A DNA stretch of 64,000 nucleotides, taken from Flavobacterium sp. HJ-32-4 (GTDB lineage Bacteria; Bacteroidota; Bacteroidia; Flavobacteriales; Flavobacteriaceae). The notes beneath the pieces are model-generated. The model did no database searches. It had not been told where the DNA came from and worked only from the letters and a program-made list of their open reading frames with translations. The stretch spans positions 1-64,000 of the forward strand of contig NZ_CP092832.1 in the NCBI RefSeq assembly GCF_022532105.1, given 5' to 3'. The translations under genes and the position numbers were made by a program. Below, piece after piece: positions 29,901 through 44,900 of this stretch (position 1 is its first letter; each line of letters begins with the position of its first letter).

Positions 29901-32900
29901 AAAGCTATCCGGTCCGTTGTAGTTCGGATTCGGTGTATACACGATTGTATCATCCGTCGGGTTATTCGGCGTACCGCCATTGTTAACCGTCGCCGTACCG
30001 TTCGTTGGCTGTGTTGCCACGATGATCGGACCAGAGAATGGACCGTCGCCACCGAAGGCGTCATTCACCAATACAGAGATGGTTACGGACGTGTCTTCCG
30101 TTACCGTAGCCGTATCGTCAACTGCCACAGGCGCATCTGCTGTGTCGGCGTCTGGAACCACCGTGATAATTACGGTTGCGGTAGACGTTTGTCCGTCGGC
30201 ATCCGCAATCTGGTACGTCAGGATATCGTTGCCGTGGAAGTTTGGATTCGGCGTATAATCGATGGTGTCATCCGTTGGATCGTTCGGCGTTCCACCGTCA
30301 TTCACCACAGCCGTACCATTGGTAGGTGCCGTCAGGATTACGATTGGTCCGTTCGAAGGCCCGTCGCCGCCGAAGTCGTCGTTCACCAATACCTGGATAT
30401 TGAGTGCGACATCTTCTGTTGTGCTGACCACATCGTTGTTGGCATCCGGTGTATCCAGAGTCGGATCGTTCGGTGTCACCGTGATGTTTACGGTAGCGGT
30501 AGATGTTTGTCCATCCGCATCCGCAATCGTATAGGTGAAGCTATCCGTACCGCTGAAATTCGCACCTGGCGTATACGTAATCGTATCGTCGGTTGGGTCA
30601 TTCGGCGTACCGTTTACATTCACAACCGCCACACCGTTCGCAGGAGTAGTCGCGATTGCGATTGCACCTGTTGACGGACCGTCTCCACCGAAGTCATCGT
30701 TTACCAGCACGTTGATCGTGATTGGCGTCTCTTCATCGGTTGTAGCCGTATCATTAGCAGCCAATGGCGCGTCGGTTGTAGGAGCATCCGGAGTGATCGT
30801 AATGTTCACAGAAGCCGTAGCCGTATTACCGTTACCATCTTCAATTGTGTAATTGAAGGTATCGAAGCCATTGTAATTCGCGTCAGGTGTATACGTTATC
30901 GTATCATCCGTAGGATCATTTGGCGTGCCGTTCGTGTTCACTACAGCTGTTCCATGGGTCGGAGTAGACTGCAGTACGATGGCACCAACTGATGGTCCAT
31001 CAAGACCGAATGTGTCATTCGCCAATACGCTTACAGTAATCGGCGTGTCCTCCAGTGTCGTCACGTTATCATTGATAGCAGACGGCGTATCGGCATTTGG
31101 ATCGTTTGGCGTCACGGTGATGAAGACTGTTGCAGTAGACAGTTGTCCGTCTGCATCCTCGATCGAATACGTGAAGCTGTCAGGTCCGTTGTAACCGGCT
31201 GCCGGGATATACGTGATGAAGTCATCCGTTGGGTTAAACGGCGTTCCGTTAAGATTGACCGTAGCCACACCGTTTGATGGAACCGTTGTTACGAAGATTG
31301 CACCGTTCGATGGGCCATCGCCTCCGAAGTTATCGTTGGCCAACACCTGGATGTTCACGTTGTTGCCCTCCGTAACAGTAACAAAGTCATCTACCGCTGT
31401 CGGTGCATCGTTCGTCGGGTTGTCTGGCGTGACGGCAATGTTTACAGTCGCTGTAGACGTTTGTCCGTCTGCATCCGCGATTGTATACGTGAACGTATCC
31501 GCACCATTGAAGTTCGGAGCCGGTGTATACGTGATCGTATCATCGGTAGGATCGTTTGGCGTTCCACCATCATTCACCACAACGGTACCATTAGATGGAA
31601 GTGTCGCGATTACGATTGGTCCGTTGAACGGTCCGTCGCCGCCGAAGTCGTCGTTTGTCAACACATTGATTACGATAGCGGTGTCTTCTGGTGTCGATAC
31701 GGTATCATCATTTGCATCCGGCGTATCCAGGGTTGGATTATCAGCGGTTACGTTGATTGTTACAGTAGCAGTCGACGTTTGACCGTCAGCATCTGTAATA
31801 GTATACGTGAAACTGTCGGTTCCGTTGAAGTCACTGTTCGGAATGTAGGTAATCGTATCGTCCGTAGGATCGTTTGGTGTTCCTTGGTTCAGAACCACTG
31901 CGATACCATTTGCAGGGACGGTCGCAATTGCGATCGCACCTGAAGCCGGACCATCACCACCAAACGAGTCATTCGTAAGGACATTGATGTTAATTTGCGT
32001 GTCTTCCGCCAACGTCACACTGTCATCCACTGCGTTCGGTGCATCGTTCAACGGATTATCTGCCGTTACATCGATGGTCACAGTCGCTGTAGCTGTTTGT
32101 CCGTCAGCATCTGCAATCGTGTACGTGAACGTATCGAATCCATTGAAATTCGGATTCGGCGTATACGTTATGGTATCATCGGTTGGGTCGTTTGGCGTAC
32201 CATTATCATTAACAGTGGCCGTACCATTGACTGGCGCGGTGGCTATCACAATTGGTCCGTTCGAAGGTCCGTCACCACCGAAGTTATCGTTCACGAGGAC
32301 GTTAATAGTAACGGCTGTATCCTCTGCAATGGTCACGGCATCGTTTCCAGCTGTTGGGAAGTCCGTAGTAGTCGGATCCGGATTCACCGTCACAGTTACC
32401 GTAGTGGTCGAAGTCTGTCCGTCGGCATCCGCGATGGTGTAAGTAAACGTATCGTTTCCATTGAAATTCGGATTCGGCGTATACGTGACGCTATCGTCAG
32501 TCGGATTATTTGGTGTGCCGTTGTTGTTGACAACCACTGTGCCGTTAGTAGGTTGTGTCACCTGGATCGCGCCTACACCTGGACCATCGCCGCCGAACGT
32601 ATCGTTCACAAGCACTGGGATCAGTACAGCAACGTCTTCCGTAGTCGAAACGGTATCCGGCTGCGCTACTGGGAAGTCGGCATTTGGATCGTCCGGTGTT
32701 ACCGTTACCGTAACGGTCGCCGTAGAGGTTTGTCCGTCCGCATCGCTAATCGTATACGTGAAGGTATCTACACCGTTGAAGTCCGTGTTTGGTGTGTACG
32801 TTACCGTATCATCCGTAGGGTCATTCGGTGTTCCGCCATCATTCACTACAACAGTTCCGTTGGCAGGCTGTGTTACCTGGATAGCACCCACACTTGGTCC

Positions 32901-35900
32901 GTCGCCACCGAACGTATCGTTGACGAGAACGTTGATCAGGATAGGAGTGTTCTCCTGAACAGTCACCACATCGTTGCTGGCGACTGGCGCATCCACAGTT
33001 GGATTATCCGCCGTTACCGTGATGGTTACCGTAGCTGTTGACGTTTGTCCGTCGGTATCAGCAATAGTATACGTGAATGTGTCAGTACCGTTAAAGTTTG
33101 CGTCAGGTGTATACGTGATGGTATCATCCGCTGAATTGAACGGCGTTCCATTCGTGTTCACAGTTGCCACCCCATTCGATGGTTGTGTAGCTACGACAAT
33201 AGCACTTGGTGCTGCGCCGTCACCGCCGAAGTTATCATTGGTGAGAACCGATACGGTTACCGAAGTGTCCTCTGCTGTTGTAGCTGTGTCATCGACCGCT
33301 ACTGGGGCGTCCTGAGTTGGGTTGTCTGGCGTCACTGTTACCGTTACAGTAGCGGTAGACGTTTGTCCGTCCGCATCCGCAATAGTATAGGTGAAGCTAT
33401 CCACACCATTGAAGTTTGGATTCGGTGTATACGTAATGGTATCGTCAGTTGGGTTATTTGGTGTGCCGTTCGTATTTACGACAGCTGTACCATTCGCCGG
33501 GTTCGATGCCAATACAATTGGAGAGGACGAAGGTCCGTCACCACCGAAATTGTCATTCGCTGTTACGTTGATGACAACAGACGTGTCTTCAGCCACAGCC
33601 GCCACATCCGCAGAAGCCGTTGGCGTGTCGAATGTTGGGTTGTCTGGAATCACGGTCACAGTCACTGTCGCAGTAGCGGTTTGTCCGTCGCTGTCTGCAA
33701 TAGTATACGTGAAGGTATCCACTCCGTTGAAGTTTGCGTTAGGCGTATACGTAACGGTATCATCCGTTGGATTAAACGGTGTTCCGTTCGTATTCACAGT
33801 CACGGTTCCATTCGCTCCCTGCGTTACAACAATTGGGCCGACACCTGGACCATCACCACCGAATGTATCATTGATCAATACATTGACGTTGACAGGTGTA
33901 TCCTCATTGGTAACTGCGGTATCGTTCGCAGCGGATGGCTGGTCGATTGCTGGGTTATCCGGAATAACGGTTACAGTCACTGTGGCCGTCGAAGTATCGC
34001 CATTCGAATCACGGATGGTGTACTGGAATACATCAGTTCCATTGAAGTTCGGGTTCGGTACGTATATAATGGTGTCATCGGCCGGGTTGTTCGGCGTGCC
34101 ATTGTTCTCTACAGCCGCCGTTCCATTCGCTGCAGGAGAAGTAATAGCAATCGCGCCCGTTGAAGGACCGTCACCTCCAAAGGTATCGTTGTTCAATACC
34201 GGAATACTTACACCAAAGCCCTCTCCTACTGTAGCCGTATCGTTGACAGCTACCGGTACGTCCGCTGTCGGAGCGTCCGGCGCTACGTTGATCGTCACTA
34301 CAGCCGTATCGGTATCTCCGCTTCCGTCCGCTATCTGGTAGGTCAGCGTATCGGTGCCGTTGAAGTTCGCATTCGGGGTGTAGTCGATCGTATCATCGGT
34401 TGGATCGTTCGGTGTGCCGCCATCGTTCACTGTAGCTGTACCGTTTGCAGGGGCTACTGTGATAGTGATGGTTCCTGTGGATGGTCCGTCGCCACCGAAG
34501 TTATCGTTGCCAAGAACTACCAGGTTCTGAGGGGTATCCTCATTACCGGCGATGGTATCATCGTTCGCTACTGGTACATCCGCTGTTGGAGCGTCCGGCG
34601 CTACGTTAATGGTCACTACAGCCGTATCGGTATCGCCGTTAGCATCCGCTATCTGGTATGTCAGTGTATCGGTACCGTTGAAGTTCGCATTCGGGGTGTA
34701 GTCGATCGTATCATCGGTTGGATCGTTCGGTGTGCCGCCATCATTCACTGTAGCCGTTCCGTTTGCAGGGGCTACTGTGATAGTGATGGTTCCTGTCGAT
34801 GGTCCGTCGCCACCGAAGTTATCGTTGCCAAGTACTACCAGGTTCTGAGGGGTATCCTCATTACCGGCGATGGTATCATCGTTCGCTACTGGTACATCCG
34901 CTGTCGGAGCGTCCGGAGCTACGTTAATGGTCACTACAGCCGTATCGGTATCGCCGTTAGCATCCGCTATCTGGTATGTCAGTGTATCGGTACCGTTGAA
35001 GTTCGCATTCGGGGTGTAGTCGATCGTATCATCGGTCGGATCGTTCGGTGTGCCGCCATCATTCACTGTAGCTGTACCGTTTGCAGGGGCTACTGTGATG
35101 GTAATCGTTCCTGTCGATGGTCCGTCGCCACCGAAGTTATCGTTGCCAAGTACTACCAGGTTCTGAGGGGTATCCTCATTACCGGCGATGGTATCATCGT
35201 TCGCTACTGGTACATCCGCTGTTGGAGCGTCCGGCGCTACGTTAATGGTCACTACAGCCGTATCGGTATCTCCGTTGGCATCCGCTATCTGGTATGTCAG
35301 TGTATCGGTGCCGTTGAAGTTCGCATTCGGGGTGTAATCGATCGTATCATCGGTCGGATCGTTCGGTGTGCCGCCATCATTCACTGTAGCTGTACCGTTT
35401 GCAGGGGCTACTGTGATGGTAATCGTTCCTGTCGAAGGTCCGTCGCCACCGAAGTTATCGTTGCCAAGAACTACCAGGTTCTGAGGGGTATCCTCATTAC
35501 CGGCGATGGTATCATCGTTCGCTACTGGTACATCCGCTGTCGGAGCGTCCGGCGCTACGTTAATGGTCACTACAGCCGTATCGGTATCGCCGTTAGCATC
35601 CGCTATCTGATACGTCAGTGTATCGGTGCCGTTGAAGTTCGCATTCGGGGTGTAGTCGATCGTATCATCGGTCGGATCGTTCGGTGTGCCGCCATCATTC
35701 ACTGTAGCTGTACCGTTTGCAGGGGCTACTGTGATGGTAATCGTTCCTGTCGAAGGTCCGTCGCCACCGAAGTTATCGTTGCCAAGTACTACCAGGTTCT
35801 GAGGGGTATCCTCATTACCGGCGATGGTATCATCGTTCGCTACTGGTACGTCCGCTGTCGGAGCGTCCGGCGCTACGTTAATGGTCACTACAGCCGTATC

Positions 35901-38900
35901 GGTATCGCCGTTAGCATCCGCTATCTGGTATGTCAGTGTATCGGTGCCGTTGAAGTTCGCATTCGGGGTGTAGTCGATCGTATCATCGGTTGGATCGTTC
36001 GGTGTGCCGCCATCATTCACTGTAGCTGTACCGTTTGCAGGGGCTACTGTGATAGTGATGGTTCCTGTCGATGGTCCGTCGCCACCGAAGTTATCGTTGC
36101 CAAGTACTACCAGGTTCTGAGGGGTATCCTCATTACCGGCGATGGTATCATCGTTCGCTACTGGTACATCCGCTGTCGGAGCGTCCGGAGCTACGTTAAT
36201 GGTCACTACAGCCGTATCGGTATCGCCGTTAGCATCCGCTATCTGGTATGTCAGTGTATCGGTACCGTTGAAGTTCGCATTCGGGGTGTAGTCGATCGTA
36301 TCATCGGTCGGATCGTTCGGTGTGCCGCCATCATTCACTGTAGCTGTACCGTTTGCAGGGGCTACTGTGATGGTAATCGTTCCTGTCGAAGGTCCGTCGC
36401 CACCGAAGTTATCGTTGCCAAGTACTACCAGGTTCTGAGGGGTATCCTCATTACCGGCGATGGTATCATCGTTCGCTACTGGTACGTCCGCTGTCGGAGC
36501 GTCCGGCGCTACGTTAATCGTCACTACAGCCGTATCGGTATCTCCGTTGGCATCCGCTATCTGGTATGTCAGTGTATCGGTGCCGTTGAAGTTCGCATTC
36601 GGGGTGTAATCGATCGTATCATCGGTTGGATCGTTCGGTGTGCCGCCATCATTCACTGTAGCTGTACCGTTTGCAGGGGCTACTGTGATGGTAATCGTTC
36701 CTGTCGAAGGTCCGTCGCCACCGAAATTATCGTTGCCAAGTACTACCAGGTTCTGAGGGGTATCCTCATTACCGGCGATGGTATCATCGTTCGCTACTGG
36801 TACATCCGCTGTTGGAGCGTCCGGCGCTACGTTAATCGTCACTACAGCCGTATCGGTATCGCCGCTTCCGTCCGCTATCTGGTATGTCAGTGTATCGGTG
36901 CCGTTGAAGTTCGCATTCGGGGTGTAATCGATCGTATCATCGGTCGGATCGTTCGGTGTGCCGCCATCATTCACTGTAGCTGTACCGTTTGCAGGGGCTA
37001 CTGTGATGGTAATCGTTCCTGTCGAAGGTCCGTCGCCACCGAAGTTATCGTTGCCAAGTACTACCAGGTTCTGAGGGGTGTCCTCATTACCGGCGATGGT
37101 ATCATCGTTCGCTACTGGTACGTCCGCTGTCGGAGCGTCCGGAGCTACGTTAATGGTCACTACAGCCGTATCGGTATCGCCGTTGGCATCCGCTATCTGA
37201 TAGGTCAGTGTATCGGTGCCGTTGAAGTTCGCATTCGGGGTGTAATCGATCGTATCATCGGTCGGATCGTTCGGTGTGCCGCCATCATTCACTGTAGCTG
37301 TACCGTTTGCAGGGGCTACTGTGATAGTGATGGTACCTGTGGATGGTCCGTCGCCACCGAAGTTATCGTTGCCAAGTACTACCAGGTTCTGAGGGGTATC
37401 CTCATTACCGGCGATGGTATCATCGTTCGCTACTGGTACGTCCGCTGTCGGAGCGTCCGGCGCTACGTTAATCGTCACTACAGCCGTATCGGTATCGCCG
37501 TTAGCATCCGCTATCTGGTATGTCAGTGTATCGGTACCGTTGAAGTTCGCATTCGGGGTGTAATCGATCGTATCATCGGTCGGATCGTTCGGTGTGCCGC
37601 CATCATTCACTGTAGCTGTACCGTTTGCAGGGGCTACTGTGATAGTGATGGTACCTGTGGATGGTCCGTCGCCACCGAAGTTATCGTTGCCAAGTACTAC
37701 CAGGTTCTGAGGGGTATCCTCATTACCGGCGATGGTATCATCGTTCGCTACTGGTACGTCCGCTGTCGGAGCGTCCGGCGCTACGTTAATCGTCACTACA
37801 GCCGTATCGGTATCGCCGTTGGCATCCGCTATCTGGTATGTCAGTGTATCGGTACCGTTGAAGTTCGCATTCGGGGTGTAATCGATCGTATCATCGGTTG
37901 GATCGTTCGGTGTGCCGCCATCATTCACTGTAGCTGTACCGTTTGCAGGGGCTACTGTGATAGTGATGGTTCCTGTCGATGGTCCGTCGCCACCGAAGTT
38001 ATCGTTGCCAAGAACTACCAGGTTCTGAGGGGTATCCTCATTACCGGCGATGGTATCATCGTTCGCTACTGGTACGTCCGCTGTCGGAGCGTCCGGCGCT
38101 ACGTTAATCGTCACTACAGCCGTATCGGTATCGCCGTTGGCGTCCGCTATCTGGTATGTCAGTGTATCGGTGCCGTTGAAGTTCGCATTCGGGGTGTAGT
38201 CGATCGTATCATCGGTTGGATCGTTCGGTGTGCCGCCATCGTTCACTGTAGCTGTACCGTTTGCAGGGGCTACTGTGATAGTGATGGTACCTGTGGATGG
38301 TCCGTCGCCACCGAAGTTATCGTTGCCAAGTACTACCAGGTTCTGAGGGGTATCCTCATTACCGGCGATGGTATCATCGTTCGCTACTGGTACATCCGCT
38401 GTTGGAGCGTCCGGCGCTACGTTAATCGTCACTACAGCCGTATCGGTATCTCCGTTGGCATCCGCTATCTGGTATGTCAGTGTATCGGTGCCGTTGAAGT
38501 TCGCATTCGGGGTGTAATCGATCGTATCATCGGTCGGATCGTTCGGTGTGCCGCCATCGTTCACTGTAGCTGTACCGTTTGCAGGGGCTACTGTGATAGT
38601 GATGGTACCTGTGGATGGTCCGTCGCCACCGAAATTATCGTTGCCAAGTACTACCAGGTTCTGAGGGGTATCCTCATTACCGGCGATGGTATCATCGTTC
38701 GCTACTGGTACATCCGCTGTTGGAGCGTCCGGCGCTACGTTAATCGTCACTACAGCCGTATCGGTATCGCCGTTGGCGTCCGCTATCTGGTATGTCAGTG
38801 TATCGGTGCCGTTGAAGTTCGCATTCGGGGTGTAGTCGATCGTATCATCGGTTGGATCGTTCGGTGTGCCGCCATCGTTCACTGTAGCTGTACCGTTTGC

Positions 38901-41900
38901 AGGGGCTACTGTGATGGTAATCGTTCCTGTCGAAGGTCCGTCGCCACCGAAGTTATCGTTGCCAAGTACTACCAGGTTCTGAGGGGTATCCTCATTACCG
39001 GCGATGGTATCATCGTTCGCTACTGGTACATCCGCTGTTGGAGCGTCCGGAGCTACGTTAATGGTCACTACAGCCGTATCGGTATCGCCGTTAGCATCCG
39101 CTATCTGATACGTCAGTGTATCGGTGCCGTTGAAGTTCGCATTCGGGGTGTAGTCGATCGTATCATCGGTCGGATCGTTCGGTGTGCCGCCATCATTCAC
39201 TGTAGCAGATCCGTTTGCAGGGGCTACTGTGATGGTAATCGTTCCTGTCGAAGGTCCGTCGCCACCGAAATTATCGTTGCCAAGTACTACCAGGTTCTGA
39301 GGGGTATCCTCATTACCGGCGATGGTATCATCGTTCGCTACTGGTACGTCCGCTGTCGGAGCGTCCGGCGCTACGTTAATCGTCACTACAGCCGTATCGG
39401 TATCGCCGTTAGCATCCGCTATCTGATACGTCAGTGTATCGGTGCCGTTGAAGTTCGCATTCGGGGTGTAATCGATCGTATCATCGGTCGGATCGTTCGG
39501 TGTGCCGCCATCATTCACTGTAGCTGTACCGTTTGCAGGGGCTACTGTGATGGTAATCGTTCCTGTCGAAGGTCCGTCGCCACCGAAGTTATCGTTGCCA
39601 AGTACTACCAGGTTCTGAGGGGTATCCTCATTACCGGCGATGGTATCATCGTTCGCTACTGGTACGTCCGCTGTCGGAGCGTCCGGCGCTACGTTAATCG
39701 TCACTACAGCCGTATCGGTATCGCCGTTGGCATCCGCTATCTGATACGTCAGTGTATCGGTGCCGTTGAAGTTCGCATTCGGGGTGTAGTCGATCGTATC
39801 ATCGGTCGGATCGTTCGGTGTGCCGCCATCATTCACTGTAGCAGATCCGTTTGCAGGGGCTACTGTGATGGTAATCGTTCCTGTCGATGGTCCGTCGCCA
39901 CCGAAGTTATCGTTGCCAAGTACTACCAGGTTCTGAGGGGTATCCTCATTACCGGCGATGGTATCATCGTTCGCTACTGGTACGTCCGCTGTTGGAGCGT
40001 CCGGCGCTACGTTAATCGTCACTACAGCCGTATCGGTATCGCCGTTAGCATCCGCTATCTGATACGTCAGTGTATCGGTGCCGTTGAAGTTCGCATTCGG
40101 GGTGTAATCGATCGTATCATCGGTTGGATCGTTCGGTGTGCCGCCATCATTCACTGTAGCTGTACCGTTTGCAGGGGCTACTGTGATGGTAATCGTTCCT
40201 GTCGAAGGTCCGTCGCCACCGAAATTATCGTTGCCAAGTACTACCAGGTTCTGAGGGGTATCCTCATTACCGGCGATGGTATCATCGTTCGCTACTGGTA
40301 CATCCGCTGTTGGAGCGTCCGGCGCTACGTTAATCGTCACTACAGCCGTATCGGTATCGCCGCTTCCGTCCGCTATCTGGTATGTCAGTGTATCGGTGCC
40401 GTTGAAGTTCGCATTCGGGGTGTAATCGATCGTATCATCGGTCGGATCGTTCGGTGTGCCGCCATCATTCACTGTAGCTGTACCGTTTGCAGGGGCTACT
40501 GTGATGGTAATCGTTCCTGTCGAAGGTCCGTCGCCACCGAAATTATCGTTGCCAAGTACTACCAGGTTCTGAGGGGTGTCCTCATTACCGGCGATGGTAT
40601 CATCGTTCGCTACTGGTACGTCCGCTGTCGGAGCGTCCGGAGCTACGTTAATGGTCACTACAGCCGTATCGGTATCGCCGTTGGCATCCGCTATCTGATA
40701 GGTCAGTGTATCGGTGCCGTTGAAGTTCGCATTCGGGGTGTAATCGATCGTATCATCGGTCGGATCGTTCGGTGTGCCGCCATCATTCACTGTAGCTGTA
40801 CCGTTTGCAGGGGCTACTGTGATAGTGATGGTACCTGTGGATGGTCCGTCGCCACCGAAGTTATCGTTGCCAAGTACTACCAGGTTCTGAGGGGTATCCT
40901 CATTACCGGCGATGGTATCATCGTTCGCTACTGGTACGTCCGCTGTCGGAGCGTCCGGCGCTACGTTAATCGTCACTACAGCCGTATCGGTATCGCCGTT
41001 GGCGTCCGCTATCTGGTATGTCAGTGTATCGGTGCCGTTGAAGTTCGCATTCGGGGTGTAGTCGATCGTATCATCGGTTGGATCGTTCGGTGTGCCGCCA
41101 TCATTCACTGTAGCTGTACCGTTTGCAGGGGCTACTGTGATGGTGATGGTACCTGTGGATGGTCCGTCGCCACCGAAGTTATCGTTGCCAAGTACTACCA
41201 GGTTCTGAGGGGTATCCTCATTACCGGCGATGGTATCATCGTTCGCTACTGGTACGTCCGCTGTCGGAGCGTCCGGCGCTACGTTAATCGTCACTACAGC
41301 CGTATCGGTATCGCCGTTAGCATCCGCTATCTGGTATGTCAGTGTATCGGTGCCGTTGAAGTTCGCATTCGGGGTGTAATCGATCGTATCATCGGTCGGA
41401 TCGTTCGGTGTGCCGCCATTGTTCACTGTAGCTGTACCGTTTGCAGGGGCTACTGTGATGGTAATCGTTCCTGTCGAAGGTCCGTCGCCACCGAAGTTAT
41501 CGTTGCCAAGAACTACCAGGTTCTGAGGGGTATCCTCATTACCGGCGATGGTATCATCGTTCGCTACTGGTACGTCCGCTGTTGGAGCGTCCGGCGCTAC
41601 GTTAATCGTCACTACAGCCGTATCGGTATCGCCGTTGGCGTCCGCTATCTGGTATGTCAGTGTATCGGTGCCGTTGAAGTTCGCATTCGGGGTGTAGTCG
41701 ATCGTATCATCGGTTGGATCGTTCGGTGTGCCGCCATCGTTCACTGTAGCTGTACCGTTTGCAGGGGCTACTGTGATAGTGATGGTACCTGTGGATGGTC
41801 CGTCGCCACCGAAGTTATCGTTGCCAAGTACTACCAGGTTCTGAGGGGTATCCTCATTACCGGCGATGGTATCATCGTTCGCTACTGGTACATCCGCTGT

Positions 41901-44900
41901 TGGAGCGTCCGGCGCTACGTTAATCGTCACTACAGCCGTATCGGTATCTCCGTTGGCATCCGCTATCTGGTACGTCAGTGTATCGGTGCCGTTGAAGTTC
42001 GCATTCGGGGTGTAGTCGATCGTATCATCGGTCGGATCGTTCGGTGTGCCGCCATCGTTCACTGTAGCTGTACCGTTTGCAGGGGCTACTGTGATAGTGA
42101 TGGTTCCTGTGGATGGTCCGTCGCCACCGAAATTATCGTTGCCAAGTACTACCAGGTTCTGAGGGGTATCCTCATTACCGGCGATGGTATCATCGTTCGC
42201 TACTGGTACATCCGCTGTTGGAGCGTCCGGCGCTACGTTAATCGTCACTACAGCCGTATCGGTATCGCCGTTGGCGTCCGCTATCTGGTATGTCAGTGTA
42301 TCGGTGCCGTTGAAGTTCGCATTCGGGGTGTAGTCGATCGTATCATCGGTCGGATCGTTCGGTGTGCCGCCATCGTTCACTGTAGCTGTACCGTTTGCAG
42401 GGGCTACTGTGATAGTGATGGTTCCTGTCGAAGGTCCGTCGCCACCGAAGTTATCGTTGCCAAGTACTACCAGGTTCTGAGGGGTATCCTCATTACCGGC
42501 GATGGTATCATCGTTCGCTACTGGTACATCCGCTGTTGGAGCGTCCGGAGCTACGTTAATGGTCACTACAGCCGTATCGGTATCGCCGTTAGCATCCGCT
42601 ATCTGATACGTCAGTGTATCGGTACCGTTGAAGTTCGCATTCGGGGTGTAATCGATCGTATCATCGGTCGGATCGTTCGGTGTGCCGCCATCATTCACTG
42701 TAGCTGTACCGTTTGCAGGGGCTACTGTGATGGTAATCGTTCCTGTCGAAGGTCCGTCGCCACCGAAATTATCGTTGCCAAGTACTACCAGGTTCTGAGG
42801 GGTATCCTCATTACCGGCGATGGTATCATCGTTCGCTACTGGTACGTCCGCTGTCGGAGCGTCCGGCGCTACGTTAATCGTCACTACAGCCGTATCGGTA
42901 TCGCCGCTGGCGTCCGCTATCTGGTATGTCAGTGTATCGGTGCCGTTGAAGTTCGCATTCGGGGTGTAGTCGATCGTATCATCGGTTGGATCGTTCGGTG
43001 TGCCGCCATCGTTCACTGTAGCTGTACCGTTTGCAGGGGCTACTGTGATAGTGATGGTACCTGTGGATGGTCCGTCGCCACCGAAGTTATCGTTGCCAAG
43101 TACTACCAGGTTCTGAGGGGTATCCTCATTACCGGCGATGGTATCATCGTTCGCTACTGGTACATCCGCTGTTGGAGCGTCCGGCGCTACGTTAATCGTC
43201 ACTACAGCCGTATCGGTATCTCCGTTGGCATCCGCTATCTGGTATGTCAGTGTATCGGTGCCGTTGAAGTTCGCATTCGGGGTGTAATCGATCGTATCAT
43301 CGGTCGGATCGTTCGGTGTGCCGCCATCGTTCACTGTAGCTGTACCGTTTGCAGGGGCTACTGTGATAGTGATGGTACCTGTGGATGGTCCGTCGCCACC
43401 GAAATTATCGTTGCCAAGTACTACCAGGTTCTGAGGGGTATCCTCATTACCGGCGATGGTATCATCGTTCGCTACTGGTACATCCGCTGTTGGAGCGTCC
43501 GGCGCTACGTTAATCGTCACTACAGCCGTATCGGTATCGCCGTTGGCGTCCGCTATCTGGTATGTCAGTGTATCGGTGCCGTTGAAGTTCGCATTCGGGG
43601 TGTAGTCGATCGTATCATCGGTTGGATCGTTCGGTGTGCCGCCATCGTTCACTGTAGCTGTACCGTTTGCAGGGGCTACTGTGATGGTAATCGTTCCTGT
43701 CGAAGGTCCGTCGCCACCGAAGTTATCGTTGCCAAGTACTACCAGGTTCTGAGGGGTATCCTCATTACCGGCGATGGTATCATCGTTCGCTACTGGTACA
43801 TCCGCTGTTGGAGCGTCCGGAGCTACGTTAATGGTCACTACAGCCGTATCGGTATCGCCGTTAGCATCCGCTATCTGATACGTCAGTGTATCGGTGCCGT
43901 TGAAGTTCGCATTCGGGGTGTAATCGATCGTATCATCGGTCGGATCGTTCGGTGTGCCGCCATCATTCACTGTAGCTGTACCGTTTGCAGGGGCTACTGT
44001 GATGGTAATCGTTCCTGTCGAAGGTCCGTCGCCACCGAAATTATCGTTGCCAAGTACTACCAGGTTCTGAGGGGTATCCTCATTACCGGCGATGGTATCA
44101 TCGTTCGCTACTGGTACGTCCGCTGTCGGAGCGTCCGGCGCTACGTTAATCGTCACTACAGCCGTATCGGTATCGCCGTTAGCATCCGCTATCTGGTATG
44201 TCAGTGTATCGGTGCCGTTGAAGTTCGCATTCGGGGTGTAATCGATCGTATCATCGGTCGGATCGTTCGGTGTGCCGCCATCATTCACTGTAGCCGTTCC
44301 GTTTGCAGGGGCTACTGTGATAGTGATGGTACCTGTGGATGGTCCGTCGCCACCGAAGTTATCGTTGCCAAGTACTACCAGGTTCTGAGGGGTATCCTCA
44401 TTACCGGCGATGGTATCATCGTTCGCTACTGGTACATCCGCTGTTGGAGCGTCCGGAGCTACGTTAATGGTCACTACAGCCGTATCGGTATCGCCGTTAG
44501 CATCCGCTATCTGGTACGTCAGTGTATCGGTGCCGTTGAAGTTCGCATTCGGGGTGTAGTCGATCGTATCATCGGTTGGATCGTTCGGTGTGCCGCCATC
44601 ATTCACTGTAGCTGTACCGTTTGCAGGGGCTACTGTGATAGTGATGGTTCCTGTCGATGGTCCGTCGCCACCGAAGTTATCGTTGCCAAGTACTACCAGG
44701 TTCTGAGGGGTATCCTCATTACCGGCGATGGTATCATCGTTCGCTACTGGTACATCCGCTGTCGGAGCGTCCGGCGCTACGTTAATCGTCACTACAGCCG
44801 TATCGGTATCGCCGTTAGCATCCGCTATCTGGTATGTCAGTGTATCGGTACCGTTGAAGTTCGCATTCGGGGTGTAATCGATCGTATCATCGGTCGGATC

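Noticed and set aside
25659..34341. Many plus-strand ORFs of 80-350 residues opposite the diverged repeats
   Set aside because: Low-complexity Val/Ser/Pro-rich shadows of the giant gene, with the same repeat rhythm and no domain.
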